DNA from: Bradyrhizobium sp. NFR13
Lineage (GTDB): Bacteria; Pseudomonadota; Alphaproteobacteria; Rhizobiales; Xanthobacteraceae
NCBI RefSeq assembly: GCF_900114605.1
Contig: NZ_FOTP01000005.1
Coordinates: 186,001-250,000, forward strand
Reading direction: 5' to 3'
Length of the DNA: 64,000 nucleotides
Both the position numbers and the translations under genes were made by a program. The notes below the pieces were generated by a model, which saw only the letters and a program-made list of their open reading frames with translations, was not told the DNA's origin and ran no database searches. This document shows, piece by piece, positions 7,506 through 16,873 of this stretch; within the stretch, counting starts at the first letter, position 1, and each line of letters opens with the position of its first letter.

Positions 7506-8480
7506 ATGAACATCTTTAAAGCCGTGTCGCTGAAGATTGCGAGCACGATGGCGTTCGCCTTGATGGGTGCGCAGGGCCGCTATCTCGGCAGCGACATGCC
7601 GCTTGGCGAAATCGTCTTTGCCCGAGGACTGTTCGCCCTAATCCCCATCGTGCTGTTCTTCGGCTGGCGCGGTCAGTTGCGCGGCGCGCTGCGCACCAAC
7701 CGCGTCTCCGCGCATCTGGTGCGTGGCTCGTTCAGCGTGATCGGCACCTTCTGCACCTTCGGGGCGCTGGCGAGGCTGCCGATCGCGGATGTGACCGCCA
7801 TCGCCTTCATCGCGCCGTTGATCACGGTGGTTTTCGCCGCGATCTTCCTGAAGGAGCAGGTCCATGCCTATCGCTGGTCGGCGGTGGCGATCGGATTTTC
7901 CGGCGTGATCCTGATGTTGTCGCCGTATTTTCACGACCACGCGGCGCTGACCACGTCGATGATCATCGGTCTGTCGCTGGCGCTGCTCAATGCCTTCTCG
8001 TCGGGCGGTGCGACCATCCAGATCCGCCGGCTGACCGCAACGGAGTCCTCATCCGCGATCGTCATCTTCATGACGCTGATCGTGATGGCGGCGTCGCTGC
8101 TCACGGCGCCATTCGGCTGGCGCTGGCCGACGGGTTTCGAACTGGCGTTATTGGTCGGCATCGGCATTTCCGGTGGGCTCGGCCAGATGCTGTTCACCGA
8201 GAGCTATCGCTACGCGCCGGCCTCCTTCCTGGCGCCGTTCGACTACACGGCGATGCTGTGGGCCTTCCTGCTCGGCTTCTGGATGTTCGGCGAGGTGCCG
8301 ACGCCTTACGTGGTCGGCGGCGCGGTCATCGTCGCGGGCGCAGGCATCTTCGTCATCCTGCGCGAACGCCATCTCGGCTTGAAGCGCCTGCGCGACACAC
8401 CGATGTCGCCGATTTCCACCATGGCCGATGATGAAGCCGATCCCGATGCGCCCATCGCCGTCCGCGCAAGGTCGCGCTGA
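7506..8480 (+). CDS. DMT-superfamily (EamA) transporter
   Basis: A 324-residue membrane protein with ten hydrophobic segments arranged as two EamA repeats: residues about 7-135, ending in the usual FLKEQVHAYRWSAVAIGFSGV, and about 150-290 with FGEVPTPYVVGGAVIVAGAG. Such proteins export metabolites or drugs; the substrate cannot be told from sequence. The start at 7506 (MNIFKAVSLKIAS) fits the family; an upstream in-frame TTG at 7452 would add a non-conserved polar stretch. The polar, acidic C-terminal tail after residue 295 is probably cytoplasmic. Confidence 0.85.
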   Translation: MNIFKAVSLKIASTMAFALMGAQGRYLGSDMPLGEIVFARGLFALIPIVLFFGWRGQLRGALRTNRVSAHLVRGSFSVIGTFCTFGALARLPIADVTAIAFIAPLITVVFAAIFLKEQVHAYRWSAVAIGFSGVILMLSPYFHDHAALTTSMIIGLSLALLNAFSSGGATIQIRRLTATESSSAIVIFMTLIVMAASLLTAPFGWRWPTGFELALLVGIGISGGLGQMLFTESYRYAPASFLAPFDYTAMLWAFLLGFWMFGEVPTPYVVGGAVIVAGAGIFVILRERHLGLKRLRDTPMSPISTMADDEADPDAPIAVRARSR

Positions 8481-8755
8481 TTTTTCGGTCAATTTTGTTG
8501 CAATGCACACTGCGCTTTGCTGGCAAGTTGCGACATTTCGATTTTAGAACGCGCGCAAATCACGAGGCCTTGCTCCCGCCACGCAGCTGGATTTATATGC
8601 ATTTGCTGCTTTCACGCGGCATCCCGTGCATGACGGGCTCATGAGGCGAAATGGCTGCGCAAGGATGCTTGCCGGACGTATCGTTCCTTCCCAGATAGAC
8701 CCGGCTGCACAGCGTTTTCCGACGACAGACGTTCCCGAAATCAAAGAGGTTACCA

Positions 8756-10186
8756 ATGGTCAACCGCCTGCAATTCTACATCGATGGCGCCTGGGTCGAT
8801 CCCGTCGTCAAGAAGACCACCCCCGTCGTCAATCCGGCGACCGAAGAAGCGATGTATGACATTGCGCTGGGCTCCAAGGCCGACGTCGACAAGGCTGTCG
8901 CCGCTGCCAAGCGCGCTTTCGAGACGTTCTCCCAGACTACCCGTGAAGAGCGCATCGCGCTGCTCGAAAAGATCATCGCGGTCTACAAGACCCGCATGTC
9001 GGATATCGGCGCTTCGGTCTCCGACGAGATGGGCGCTCCGCTGCCGATGGCCGAGAAGCTGCAGGCCGGTGCTGGCCTCGGTCACCTCGTCGCCACGCTC
9101 GACGTGCTGAAGACCTACAAGTTCGACGAGGCGCACAACGCCGCCATGATCACGAAGGAGCCGATTGGCGTCGTTGGCATGATCACCCCGTGGAATTGGC
9201 CGCTGAACCAGATCGCCTGCAAGGTCGCGCCTGCGCTCGCCGCCGGCTGCACCATGCTGCTGAAGCCGTCGGAATACACCCCGACCTCGGCCTTGATCTT
9301 CGCGGAAATTCTCCATGAAGCGGGCGTGCCGAAGGGCGTGTTCAATCTCGTGAACGGTCTTGGTCCCGATGTCGGCGTCGCGATGAGCGAACACCCGGAC
9401 ATCGATATGATCTCCTTCACCGGATCGACCCGCGCCGGCATCGACGTTGCCAAGCGCGCCGCGAACACCGTGAAGCGCGTCAGCCAGGAACTCGGCGGCA
9501 AGTCGCCGAACGTGATCCTCGACGGCGCAGACTTCGTGAAGGCCGTCACCGGCGGCGTCGCGCACATGTTCAACAATTCCGGACAGTCGTGCAACGCGCC
9601 GAGCCGCATGATCGTGCCGCAGGCAAAGATGAAGGAAATCGCCGCCATCGCGAAGGCGCAGGCCGACAAGACCAAGGCCGGCGATCCGCGTGCCGACGGC
9701 ACTGTCATCGGTCCGGTGGTCAATCGTGGCCAGTGGGACAAGATCCAGGGCCTGATCCAGAAGGGCATCGAGGAAGGCGCCACGCTGGTCGCCGGCGGCC
9801 CCGGCCTGCCGGAAGGCGTCAACAAGGGCTTCTATGTGCGTCCGACGATCTTCGCCGACGTCACCGAGAACATGACCATCGCGCGCGAGGAAATCTTCGG
9901 GCCGGTGCTCGTGATCATGGGATCTAAGGACGAGGCTGACGCGCTCCGCATCGCCAACGACACGCCCTATGGCCTCGCTGGCTACGTCTCGGCTGACACG
10001 GTCGAGAACGCCCGCAAGTTCGGTCGCCGCATCCGCGCCGGCAACGTCAACTTGCAGGGCGCGCCGAACGACCGCACCGCGCCGTTCGGCGGCTACAAGC
10101 AGTCGGGCAACGGCCGCGAATGGGGCAAGCACGGTCTCGAGGACTTCCTCGAGGTCAAGGCGATCGCAGGCTACAACGTCGCGTAA
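8756..10186 (+). CDS. NAD(P)-dependent aldehyde dehydrogenase
   Basis: A 476-residue member of the aldehyde dehydrogenase superfamily. It oxidises an aldehyde to the acid with NAD(P)+. TPWNWPLNQ carries catalytic-site Asn147, FTGSTRAG is the cofactor-binding loop, QELGGKSPN carries general-base Glu245, and NNSGQSCNAPSRM carries nucleophile Cys279. The ATG at 8756 has AGAGG before it. The gene stands alone between a 275-bp promoter region and a bidirectional terminator, head to tail with sugar-lactone genes. A role on a sugar-derived semialdehyde is possible but not shown. Confidence 0.92.
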   Translation: MVNRLQFYIDGAWVDPVVKKTTPVVNPATEEAMYDIALGSKADVDKAVAAAKRAFETFSQTTREERIALLEKIIAVYKTRMSDIGASVSDEMGAPLPMAEKLQAGAGLGHLVATLDVLKTYKFDEAHNAAMITKEPIGVVGMITPWNWPLNQIACKVAPALAAGCTMLLKPSEYTPTSALIFAEILHEAGVPKGVFNLVNGLGPDVGVAMSEHPDIDMISFTGSTRAGIDVAKRAANTVKRVSQELGGKSPNVILDGADFVKAVTGGVAHMFNNSGQSCNAPSRMIVPQAKMKEIAAIAKAQADKTKAGDPRADGTVIGPVVNRGQWDKIQGLIQKGIEEGATLVAGGPGLPEGVNKGFYVRPTIFADVTENMTIAREEIFGPVLVIMGSKDEADALRIANDTPYGLAGYVSADTVENARKFGRRIRAGNVNLQGAPNDRTAPFGGYKQSGNGREWGKHGLEDFLEVKAIAGYNVA

Positions 10187-10200
10187 GCTGAACCACTAAC

Positions 10201-10240
10201 AAAACGCCGGCGCGGAGAAATCCACGCCGGCGTTTTTGTT
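10201..10240. terminator. Bidirectional intrinsic terminator
   Basis: AAAACGCCGGCG (10201-10212) pairs with CGCCGGCGTTTT (10225-10236). It gives a GC-rich stem with an A-run on one side and TTTTTGTT on the other. It sits between the 3' ends of the aldehyde dehydrogenase (+) and the SMP-30 gene (-) and can end both transcripts. Confidence 0.9.
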
Positions 10241-10273
10241 TCTGACGCTTCGCCGGGCGAAGAGAGGCGCGCG

Positions 10274-11236
10274 CTATCCTCCCAACGCCCCCTGCGTGTT
10301 CACATACACCGCATAGATCGACTGGCTCGATGCCATGAACAGCCGGTTGCGTTTCACGCCGCCGAAACAGACATTGGCGCAGCGCTCGGGCAGCGCGATG
10401 CGGCCGATCTGTTCGCCATCTGGTGCGAAGATGAAGACACCATCGAGCTCCGGCTTGCCCATGCCCCAGCCGCACCACAGATTGCCGTCGATATCGCAGC
10501 GCATGCCATCAGGCGTTCCCGGGCCAGCATCGATCAGCACGCGCTTGTTCTTGAGTGTCTTGCCATCGGCAGCAACGTCGTAAGCCAAGATCTTTCTGTT
10601 TGGAACGCCGCGGGATTCCACGACATAGAACAGCTTCTCGTCCGGTGAAAAGCAGAGGCCATTGGGGCCGAGCACATCATCGGCGACGATGGTGGACGTC
10701 AACGTATCGCCATCGATGCGATAGATGTTCTGACCGATCTCGGATGGCGCCTTGTTGCCCTCATAGTCGCTCATCAGGCCGAACGGCGGATCGGTGAACC
10801 AGATCGAACCGTCGGACTTCACCACAACGTCATTCGGCGAGTTCAGCTTCTTGCCTTCGAAATTGTCCATCAGCACCGTGATTGTGCCGTCATATTCGGT
10901 GCGGGTGATGCGGCGACCGTGTTCGCAGGTGATCAGGCGTCCCTGGCGATCCCGCGTGTTGCCGTTGCCGTAATTCGAGGGCCGCCGGAAGTCACTGATC
11001 GCGCCGGTTTCCTCTTCCCATTTGATAATACGGTTGTTGGGAATGTCGGAGCACAACAGATAGCGCCCATCGCCAAACCATACCGGCCCTTCGGCCCAAC
11101 GCATGCCGGTGGCGATACGCTCGATGGCGCCGAGCTTGATCCAGTATTTTTCGAAGCGGGGGTCGAGGGCGTGGATGGCGGGATCGGGATAATAGGTGGC
11201 GGGACGCCAGCCGGGGGAGGTAGTTGCATCGGACAT
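10274..11236 (-). CDS. SMP-30/gluconolactonase/LRE-family sugar lactonase
   Basis: A six-bladed beta-propeller lactonase of 320 residues that opens sugar lactones to the acids. RWAEGPVWFGDGRYLLCSD holds the metal-binding Glu (AEGP). NSPNDVVVKSDGSIWFTDPP, GPNGLCFSPDEK and GTPDGMRCDIDGNLWCGWG provide the conserved Asn/Asp ligands of the propeller centre. The start at 11236 (MSDATTSPGW) is preferred; the reading frame is open back to an ATG at 11281, which lacks a good ribosome site. It is divergent from the uronate-dehydrogenase-like gene, whose product would be a lactone, so the two probably act in sequence. Confidence 0.9.
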   Translation of the reverse strand: MSDATTSPGWRPATYYPDPAIHALDPRFEKYWIKLGAIERIATGMRWAEGPVWFGDGRYLLCSDIPNNRIIKWEEETGAISDFRRPSNYGNGNTRDRQGRLITCEHGRRITRTEYDGTITVLMDNFEGKKLNSPNDVVVKSDGSIWFTDPPFGLMSDYEGNKAPSEIGQNIYRIDGDTLTSTIVADDVLGPNGLCFSPDEKLFYVVESRGVPNRKILAYDVAADGKTLKNKRVLIDAGPGTPDGMRCDIDGNLWCGWGMGKPELDGVFIFAPDGEQIGRIALPERCANVCFGGVKRNRLFMASSQSIYAVYVNTQGALGG

Positions 11237-11382
11237 TGTTGTCTCGTTCGTTATCGTTTCCTCGGAGACGTTTGCTAACATCGCCGAGGACAGGCGGCAA
11301 GCAATGCCGGTTGCGCTGCCTTGCCGTTACGCCGCTGCCGCGCCATACTTGTCTGACAACTGACAACATGGCGAGGGACGGA

Positions 11383-12201
11383 ATGCCAAAGATCTTGATG
11401 ACGGGCGCATCAGGCGGAATCGGTACGCGCTTGCGGGAATTGCTGCCGCCGATCTATCCGGACCTCGTGCTGAGTGATCTCACCGCGCCGCCAAATCTCA
11501 AGCCGCATGAAAACTTCAAACAGGCCGATCTCGCCGATCTCGCCGCGGTGGAGGCGATCTGCGAGGGCGTCGACGGCATCCTGCATTTCGGCGGCTTCTC
11601 GGTGGAGGGTCCGTGGGACACCATCCTGCAGGCCAATATCATCGGCGGCTATAATCTGTTCGAGGCCGCGCGCAAGAAGGGCGTCAAGCGCATCATCTTT
11701 GCGTCGTCGAACCATGCGGTCGGCTTCTATCCGCGTCACAGCAAGATCCCGCCGGATGTCACCGCGCGGCCGGACAGCCGCTACGGCGTCAGCAAGGTGT
11801 TCGGCGAAGCGGTCGGCTCGCTCTATGCCGACAAATACGGGCTGTCAGTAACGTGTCTGCGCATCGGCAATTTCGGCGACAAGCCGCTGGACCAGCGCCG
11901 GCTGTCGATCTGGTTGAAGCCCGAGGATCTGGTGCAGCTCTGCCAGATCGGGCTCGAACATCCCGCCATTCATTTCGAGGTGCTGTATGGCGCTTCCTAT
12001 AACGAGCGCGCCTGGTGGGACAATTCCCGCGCCTATGAGCTCGGCTATCGCCCGATCGGCAAGGCCGAGGATTACCGCGAGCACGCAATGGCGGAACAGG
12101 CGAAGATGAAGCCCGATGCGGTCGGCGATTTCTATCAGGGCGGCGCATTTTGCAGCGCCGAATTCGCTGGCGATTTCAGCAAGGTCTGGGAGCCGAATTA
12201 G
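11383..12201 (+). CDS. NAD-dependent aldose/uronate dehydrogenase-like SDR (Udh-like)
   Basis: A 272-residue extended short-chain dehydrogenase. GASGGIG (residues 8-14) binds NAD, and YGVSK (134-138) supplies the catalytic Tyr and Lys. HFGGFSVEGPWDTILQANI, FASSNHAVGFYP and the C-terminal YGASYNERAWWDNS closely match the uronate dehydrogenases of Agrobacterium/Pseudomonas as I remember them; those oxidise hexuronates to aldarolactones. The ATG at 11383 has AGGG five bases upstream and starts directly at the Rossmann strand. Lactonase and dehydratase genes on either side support a sugar-to-acid route. The exact sugar is uncertain. Confidence 0.85.
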   Translation: MPKILMTGASGGIGTRLRELLPPIYPDLVLSDLTAPPNLKPHENFKQADLADLAAVEAICEGVDGILHFGGFSVEGPWDTILQANIIGGYNLFEAARKKGVKRIIFASSNHAVGFYPRHSKIPPDVTARPDSRYGVSKVFGEAVGSLYADKYGLSVTCLRIGNFGDKPLDQRRLSIWLKPEDLVQLCQIGLEHPAIHFEVLYGASYNERAWWDNSRAYELGYRPIGKAEDYREHAMAEQAKMKPDAVGDFYQGGAFCSAEFAGDFSKVWEPN

Positions 12202-12289
12202 GGGCCCAGCCAGTCCGTCCCGCGCATTGACAAGAATTTTGGCGGCTTCATAAGAAGCATTCAAAACAAGCTTGGAATGGGAACGCGAC

Positions 12290-13996
12290 ATGGCCGACGG
12301 ATTGCGCAAGGGGCTGACCAGTTACGGCGATGCCGGGTTCTCGCTGTTCCTGCGCAAGGCCTTCATCAAGGCCATGGGCTATTCCGACGATGCGCTGGAC
12401 CGGCCCATCGTCGGCATCACCAACACCCATAGCGATTACAATCCCTGTCACGGCAATTCGCCGCAGATCATCGAGGCCGTAAAGCGCGGCGTGATGCTGG
12501 CCGGCGCGCTGCCGATGGTGTTTCCGACCATCTCGATCGGCGAAAGCTTCGCCCATCCGACCTCGATGTATCTGCGCAATCTGATGGCGATGGATACCGA
12601 GGAGATGATCAAGGCGCAGCCGATGGATGCGGTGGTGGTGATCGGCGGCTGTGACAAGACGCTGCCGGCGCAGATCATGGCGGCGCTGTCCGTGGATCTG
12701 CCGACGGTGGTGATCCCGGTCGGCCCCATGGTTGTTGGCCATCACAAGGGTGAGGTGCTTGGCGCCTGCACCGACTGCCGGCGCATGTGGGGCAAGTTCC
12801 GCGCCGGCGAGATCGACCAGCAGGAAATCGACGACGTGAATGCGCGTCTCGCGCCGTCGGTTGGCACCTGCATGGTGATGGGCACGGCCTCCACGATGGC
12901 CTGCATCACCGAAGCCATGGGCCTGTCGCTGCCGATGAGCGCGACGATCCCGGCGCCCCATGCCGAGCGTTTTCGATCGGCCGAAGCGAGCGGAAAGGTT
13001 GCCGCGACGCTCGCCAAGAACAAGGGGCCGAAGCCGAGCGAATTCCTGACGCCGGGCTCGTTCCGTAACGCTCAGGTCGTGTTGCAGGCAATTGGCGGCT
13101 CGACTAACGGACTGATCCATCTCACCGCGATGGCCAACCGCACGCCGAACCGGATCGATCTCGCCGCTTTCGACGAACTTGGCCGCGACGTGCCGGTGCT
13201 GGTTGATCTGAAGCCATCTGGCGATCACTATATGGAGCACTTCCATCACGCGGGCGGCGTGCCGAAACTGATGGCGCAGCTTGGCGATCTCATCGATCTC
13301 GACGCGAAATCTGTCACCGGCGAGACATTGCGCGAGATCGTGGCGAATGCCGAAGAGGTGCCGGGCCAGGATGTGATCCGCTCGAAGGACGATCCGATCA
13401 AGTGGGAAGGCGGGCTCGCCATCCTGCATGGTAATCTGGCGCCGCGGAGCGCCGTCATCAAGCATTCCGCTGCGTCGCCCAAGCTGATGCAGCACACCGG
13501 CCGTGCCGTCGTGTTCGAGTCCGTCGAGGACATGACCAACCGCGTCGACGATCCCGATCTCGACGTCAATGCCGATGACGTGCTGGTGCTGCGCAATGCC
13601 GGCCCGAAGGGCGCGCCGGGTATGCCCGAGGCGGGCTATCTGCCGATCCCGATGAAGCTAGCGCGATCGGGCGTGAAGGACATGGTGCGCATCTCCGACG
13701 CGCGCATGAGCGGCACAGCCTTCGGCACCATCGTACTGCACATCACGCCGGAGAGCGCTGTGGGTGGCCCGCTGGCGCTTGTGAAGAACGGCGACATGAT
13801 CCGTCTGGATGTGGCGAAACGATCCATCGATCTTCTGGTCGACGATGCCGAGCTTGCGAAACGCCAGGCTGCGCTCCCGCCGGCGAAAACGCCGGACTGG
13901 GCGAAGCGCGGCTATGCGCATCTGTTTCACACCACGATCACACAGGCAGATGAGGGCTGCGACTTCGATTTCATGCGTGCGGAGGGGAAGGGCTGA
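12290..13996 (+). CDS. IlvD/Edd-family sugar-acid dehydratase
   Basis: A 568-residue Fe-S dehydratase that removes water from a 2,3-dihydroxy acid. The cluster cysteines are C53 in NPCHGN, C121 in GGCDKT and C194 in VGTCMVMG. Spacings of 68 and 73 match those I recall for the [2Fe-2S] pentonate/xylonate dehydratases. GPKGAPGMPE and SDARMSGTAFG are the conserved C-terminal motifs, the latter carrying the catalytic Ser. The start at 12290 follows GGGA; a TTG at 12272 would add six residues. It lies 88 bp after the Udh-like gene, so a sugar aldonic or aldaric acid is a more likely substrate than the branched-chain precursor of IlvD. Confidence 0.9.
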   Translation: MADGLRKGLTSYGDAGFSLFLRKAFIKAMGYSDDALDRPIVGITNTHSDYNPCHGNSPQIIEAVKRGVMLAGALPMVFPTISIGESFAHPTSMYLRNLMAMDTEEMIKAQPMDAVVVIGGCDKTLPAQIMAALSVDLPTVVIPVGPMVVGHHKGEVLGACTDCRRMWGKFRAGEIDQQEIDDVNARLAPSVGTCMVMGTASTMACITEAMGLSLPMSATIPAPHAERFRSAEASGKVAATLAKNKGPKPSEFLTPGSFRNAQVVLQAIGGSTNGLIHLTAMANRTPNRIDLAAFDELGRDVPVLVDLKPSGDHYMEHFHHAGGVPKLMAQLGDLIDLDAKSVTGETLREIVANAEEVPGQDVIRSKDDPIKWEGGLAILHGNLAPRSAVIKHSAASPKLMQHTGRAVVFESVEDMTNRVDDPDLDVNADDVLVLRNAGPKGAPGMPEAGYLPIPMKLARSGVKDMVRISDARMSGTAFGTIVLHITPESAVGGPLALVKNGDMIRLDVAKRSIDLLVDDAELAKRQAALPPAKTPDWAKRGYAHLFHTTITQADEGCDFDFMRAEGKG

Positions 13997-13998
13997 CG

Positions 13999-14919
13999 CT
14001 AGCCGGCGGCCGCTGACACTTCTTCCGCGGTCGGCATCGATGGTCCGGCACCCATCCGCTGTACGCAAAGCGACGCAGCGACATTGGCATAGCCAATGGC
14101 ACTCTGCAGGGAATGCCCATCCGCAAGCCGCGCGGCAACAGCGCCCACGAAACAGTCGCCGGCGCCAGTCGTGTCAATCGCCTTCACGAGGCGGGCGGCT
14201 TCGAGATGAATCTCTCCATCCACGAGCGCGATGACGCCACGCCTTCCCAGCGTGACGCAGATGTTTGGCCGATGATCAGTCTGTAGTGTCGAAGCGGCAT
14301 CGACAAATCGCGCATCGGGATCTGCCTCATGCAGCTCGACGCCTGCGAGCAGGCCGAGCTCACTTTCATTGAGGATCAAGACATCGACCAGAGCCATGAG
14401 CTTATGGTCGATCGGCATCGCCGGTGCCGGATTGAGTATCGTTATTGCGCCGGATGCGCGCGCCTGCGTGAAGAAAGCGGTGATGGCGGGCAGCGGAATC
14501 TCGAACTGGCTGACGGCAACGTCCCCCCGTCGGAGTGCGGGCGCGGCGACATCGGCCATACTCACCAGCGCATTGGCGCCGGGAACCACAACGATGGTGT
14601 TGTCGGCATTCGCGACGGTGATGATCGCCGTTCCAGTGCCAACGCCAGCGACCTCACGCAGGTGAGCGAGATCAACGCCCTGCACGGCCAGAAATGTCCT
14701 GGTGTCACGCCCGAAGGCATCCGCACCGGTACAGCCGATCAGCATGGTCGCCGCACCAAGTTTCGCCGCAGCAACCGCCTGATTGGCGCCCTTGCCGCCG
14801 GGAAAATACAACACCTCGCGGCCCGTCACGGTTTCGCCGATCGCCGGATGGCGGTCGGCGATCGCGACTACATCCATATTGATGCTGCCGGCGACGACAA
14901 TCCGGCCCATGGCGGTCAC
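13999..14919 (-). CDS. Ribokinase-like PfkB-family sugar kinase
   Basis: A 306-residue ATP-dependent sugar kinase. It has GSINMDVV and PGGKGANQAVAAAKLGA at the sugar site (PfkB signature 1), and DTTGAGDCFVGA with the catalytic Asp and anion hole (signature 2). The set of motifs matches ribokinase (RbsK) most closely. Its ATG shares the ATGA overlap (14916-14919) with the stop of the upstream kinase gene, so the pair is translationally coupled. It converges on the dehydratase gene with only 2 bp between the stops. The substrate, probably a pentose or nucleoside-type sugar, is inferred from family. Confidence 0.88.
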   Translation of the reverse strand: MTAMGRIVVAGSINMDVVAIADRHPAIGETVTGREVLYFPGGKGANQAVAAAKLGAATMLIGCTGADAFGRDTRTFLAVQGVDLAHLREVAGVGTGTAIITVANADNTIVVVPGANALVSMADVAAPALRRGDVAVSQFEIPLPAITAFFTQARASGAITILNPAPAMPIDHKLMALVDVLILNESELGLLAGVELHEADPDARFVDAASTLQTDHRPNICVTLGRRGVIALVDGEIHLEAARLVKAIDTTGAGDCFVGAVAARLADGHSLQSAIGYANVAASLCVQRMGAGPSMPTAEEVSAAAG

Positions 14920-15809
14920 ACCTGTGCCCGATATTCCTCACGCACCGCTGCGATGTCAGCCAATGTTGGTAGTCCCGCTTCATTACCAAGTCGCTGGATC
15001 TTGAACGTCGATGCGGCCCGCGCGAATTTGAAATGCTCGGCCCAGCTCTGTGCGGGATTCGCGAGGTACGAATAGACATAGGCGCCGTGGAACACGTCGC
15101 CGGCGCCGTTGGTGTCGATCACCTTCTCGCGCGGGATCGGCAGCGCGGGCAGCGTATGGACGGTGCCGGCCTCGTCATACCAGAGCAGGCCTTTCTCGCC
15201 GAGTGTGACGCCGCCGACGCGGCAGCCGCGGCTCTTGAGATAATCGAGCATCTTCTCCGGCGTCAGATCCATCTGTTCGCAGAGACGCTCGGCGACGATG
15301 GCGACGTCGATGAATTCCAGCAGCTCATGCGTGTTGGTGCGCAAGCCGCCGCCGTCGAGTGAGGTGAGAATGCCGGCTTCGCGGCACAGTTTCGCGTAGT
15401 GGATCGCGGCATCGGGCTGATGACCATCGATATGCAGTGCACGGCAGGCGCCGAGATTGAGCAGCGGGAACGGATGGATATGCTCGTCGTCGCGGCAGCG
15501 GACGATGGCGCGCTTGCCGTCTTTCGGCATGATGAAGGACAGCGATGAACTCGCTACTTTGCGCGGATGGACCTCGATGGCGTACTTCGCGGACATGTCC
15601 ATGAACATGCGGCCGAGCCAGTCATTGGCGACGGTGGCGATGAGATCGGGCACGATGCCCAGCTTGGCGCAGCAGAAGGCGGCGGTGACCGCATTGCCCC
15701 CGAACGACACCGCATAGTCGGAGGCGACATGCTTCTCGTCGCCGGTCGGCATATGGTCGGTGATGAACGTGACGTCGATATAGGTCTGTCCGATAAAGAG
15801 TGCCTTCAT
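14916..15809 (-). CDS. PfkB-family carbohydrate kinase
   Basis: A 297-residue kinase of the PfkB family, different in sequence from the next gene. VSFGGNAVTAAFCCAKLG is the first signature and DTNGAGDVFHGAYVYSYL the second, with the catalytic Asp. The start at 15809 (MKALFIGQTY) has GGACGG before it; the reading frame is open 144 bp further upstream, but that part is not family-like. It forms a two-gene coupled operon with the ribokinase-like gene. KDG-, fructose- or sulfosugar-type substrates are all possible. Confidence 0.85.
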   Translation of the reverse strand: MKALFIGQTYIDVTFITDHMPTGDEKHVASDYAVSFGGNAVTAAFCCAKLGIVPDLIATVANDWLGRMFMDMSAKYAIEVHPRKVASSSLSFIMPKDGKRAIVRCRDDEHIHPFPLLNLGACRALHIDGHQPDAAIHYAKLCREAGILTSLDGGGLRTNTHELLEFIDVAIVAERLCEQMDLTPEKMLDYLKSRGCRVGGVTLGEKGLLWYDEAGTVHTLPALPIPREKVIDTNGAGDVFHGAYVYSYLANPAQSWAEHFKFARAASTFKIQRLGNEAGLPTLADIAAVREEYRAQV

Positions 15810-16013
15810 GAATCCGTCCGTCTCGCCTGAGGGATGGCTGCACTCGTCCGGAGACGGCGCATCAGTCAGCTTAACAGCGCCTGCGACGAGGTCACCACCG
15901 AAATTGTGCGATGCCGCAGGATGCCGCAGCCAGTTGAACGCGGTTTCCAGCACTTCCGCCGGAAAACTGGCATAGTCGGATCACAACAACGCCGCGAAAT
16001 CGGGAGGGATGCG

Positions 16014-16859
16014 ATGATCACCGGGCTGGATCATGTCGTCATTTTGCTGGAGGACCTGGAGGCAGGGATCGCTACCTATCAGACCCTGTTCGCCCGTGCG
16101 CCCGCCTGGCGCAGCACGAGCGATGGGGCGGCGATGGCGATCTTCACGGTGGCCAATATGTCGGTCGAGCTGATGGCGCCTGTCGGCCATGGTCCCGCCG
16201 CCGATCGCATCAGGGCCGTGCTGCCGGAACAGGGCGCGAGCCTCGCCAGCATCTGTTTCCGGACCGAAGATATCGCCGGGATGCATCGTCGGCTCGATCG
16301 CCTGGCGCTGAAGCCCGATCCCATCGCCGAGGTCGAGAGCAGGGACACCGAGACCGGCGCCACGCTGTCGTGGAAACGCACCCGTGCGGCCACTGATGCG
16401 ACGCGCGGCGTCCGGCAATTCTTTCTCGAACTCTCGGGCGAGCGCCCGCTATCGTCTGTGGTGGGTGATGCGCCATTCCTTGGCCTCGATCACATCGTCG
16501 TGGCCACGCAGGATCCGGAACGCGCCGCTGCGCTCTATGGCGCGCGACTGGGCCTCGACATGGCGCTTGATCGCTCCAATCCGGAGTGGGGCCATCTGAT
16601 GTTCTTCCGCTGCGGAGATCTGATCGTCGAGGTCGTGCACCGCCCCGACGACAAGGCCGACAAGAATCGCGACCAGCTCTGGGGCATGACCTGGCGCGTC
16701 GCCGATGCCGATGCCGTGCGCAAGCGTTTGCTCGCTGCGCATATCAATGTGTCGGAGGTGCGTAATGGCCGCAAGCCGGGCACCCGCGTCGTCAGCCTGC
16801 GCGACGGCACGCTGGGAATTCCGACGCTGCTCATCGAACGGACGGGGAAGGATTTGTGA
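16014..16859 (+). CDS. VOC (glyoxalase/bleomycin-resistance fold) family protein
   Basis: A 281-residue protein with two vicinal-oxygen-chelate halves. The first runs from ITGLDHVVILLEDLEAGIATYQ and the second from FLGLDHIVVATQDPERAAALYGARLGL (split here). Each contributes a His early in the module. The second half ends in IVEVVHRP, where a metal-ligand Glu is expected. The layout resembles two-domain lyases, dioxygenases or racemases; the reaction is unknown. The ATG at 16014 has a GGGAGGG ribosome site. It is convergent with the TauE/SafE gene, with 14 bp between stops. Confidence 0.82.
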   Translation: MITGLDHVVILLEDLEAGIATYQTLFARAPAWRSTSDGAAMAIFTVANMSVELMAPVGHGPAADRIRAVLPEQGASLASICFRTEDIAGMHRRLDRLALKPDPIAEVESRDTETGATLSWKRTRAATDATRGVRQFFLELSGERPLSSVVGDAPFLGLDHIVVATQDPERAAALYGARLGLDMALDRSNPEWGHLMFFRCGDLIVEVVHRPDDKADKNRDQLWGMTWRVADADAVRKRLLAAHINVSEVRNGRKPGTRVVSLRDGTLGIPTLLIERTGKDL

Positions 16860-16873
16860 GCTGAGCCCGTCGC

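Noticed and set aside
12248-13495. 415-codon open frame on the minus strand
   Set aside because: It lies wholly opposite the IlvD/Edd dehydratase and reads as Arg/His/Ala-rich nonsense, typical of the antisense of GC-rich coding DNA. No ribosome site and no domain.
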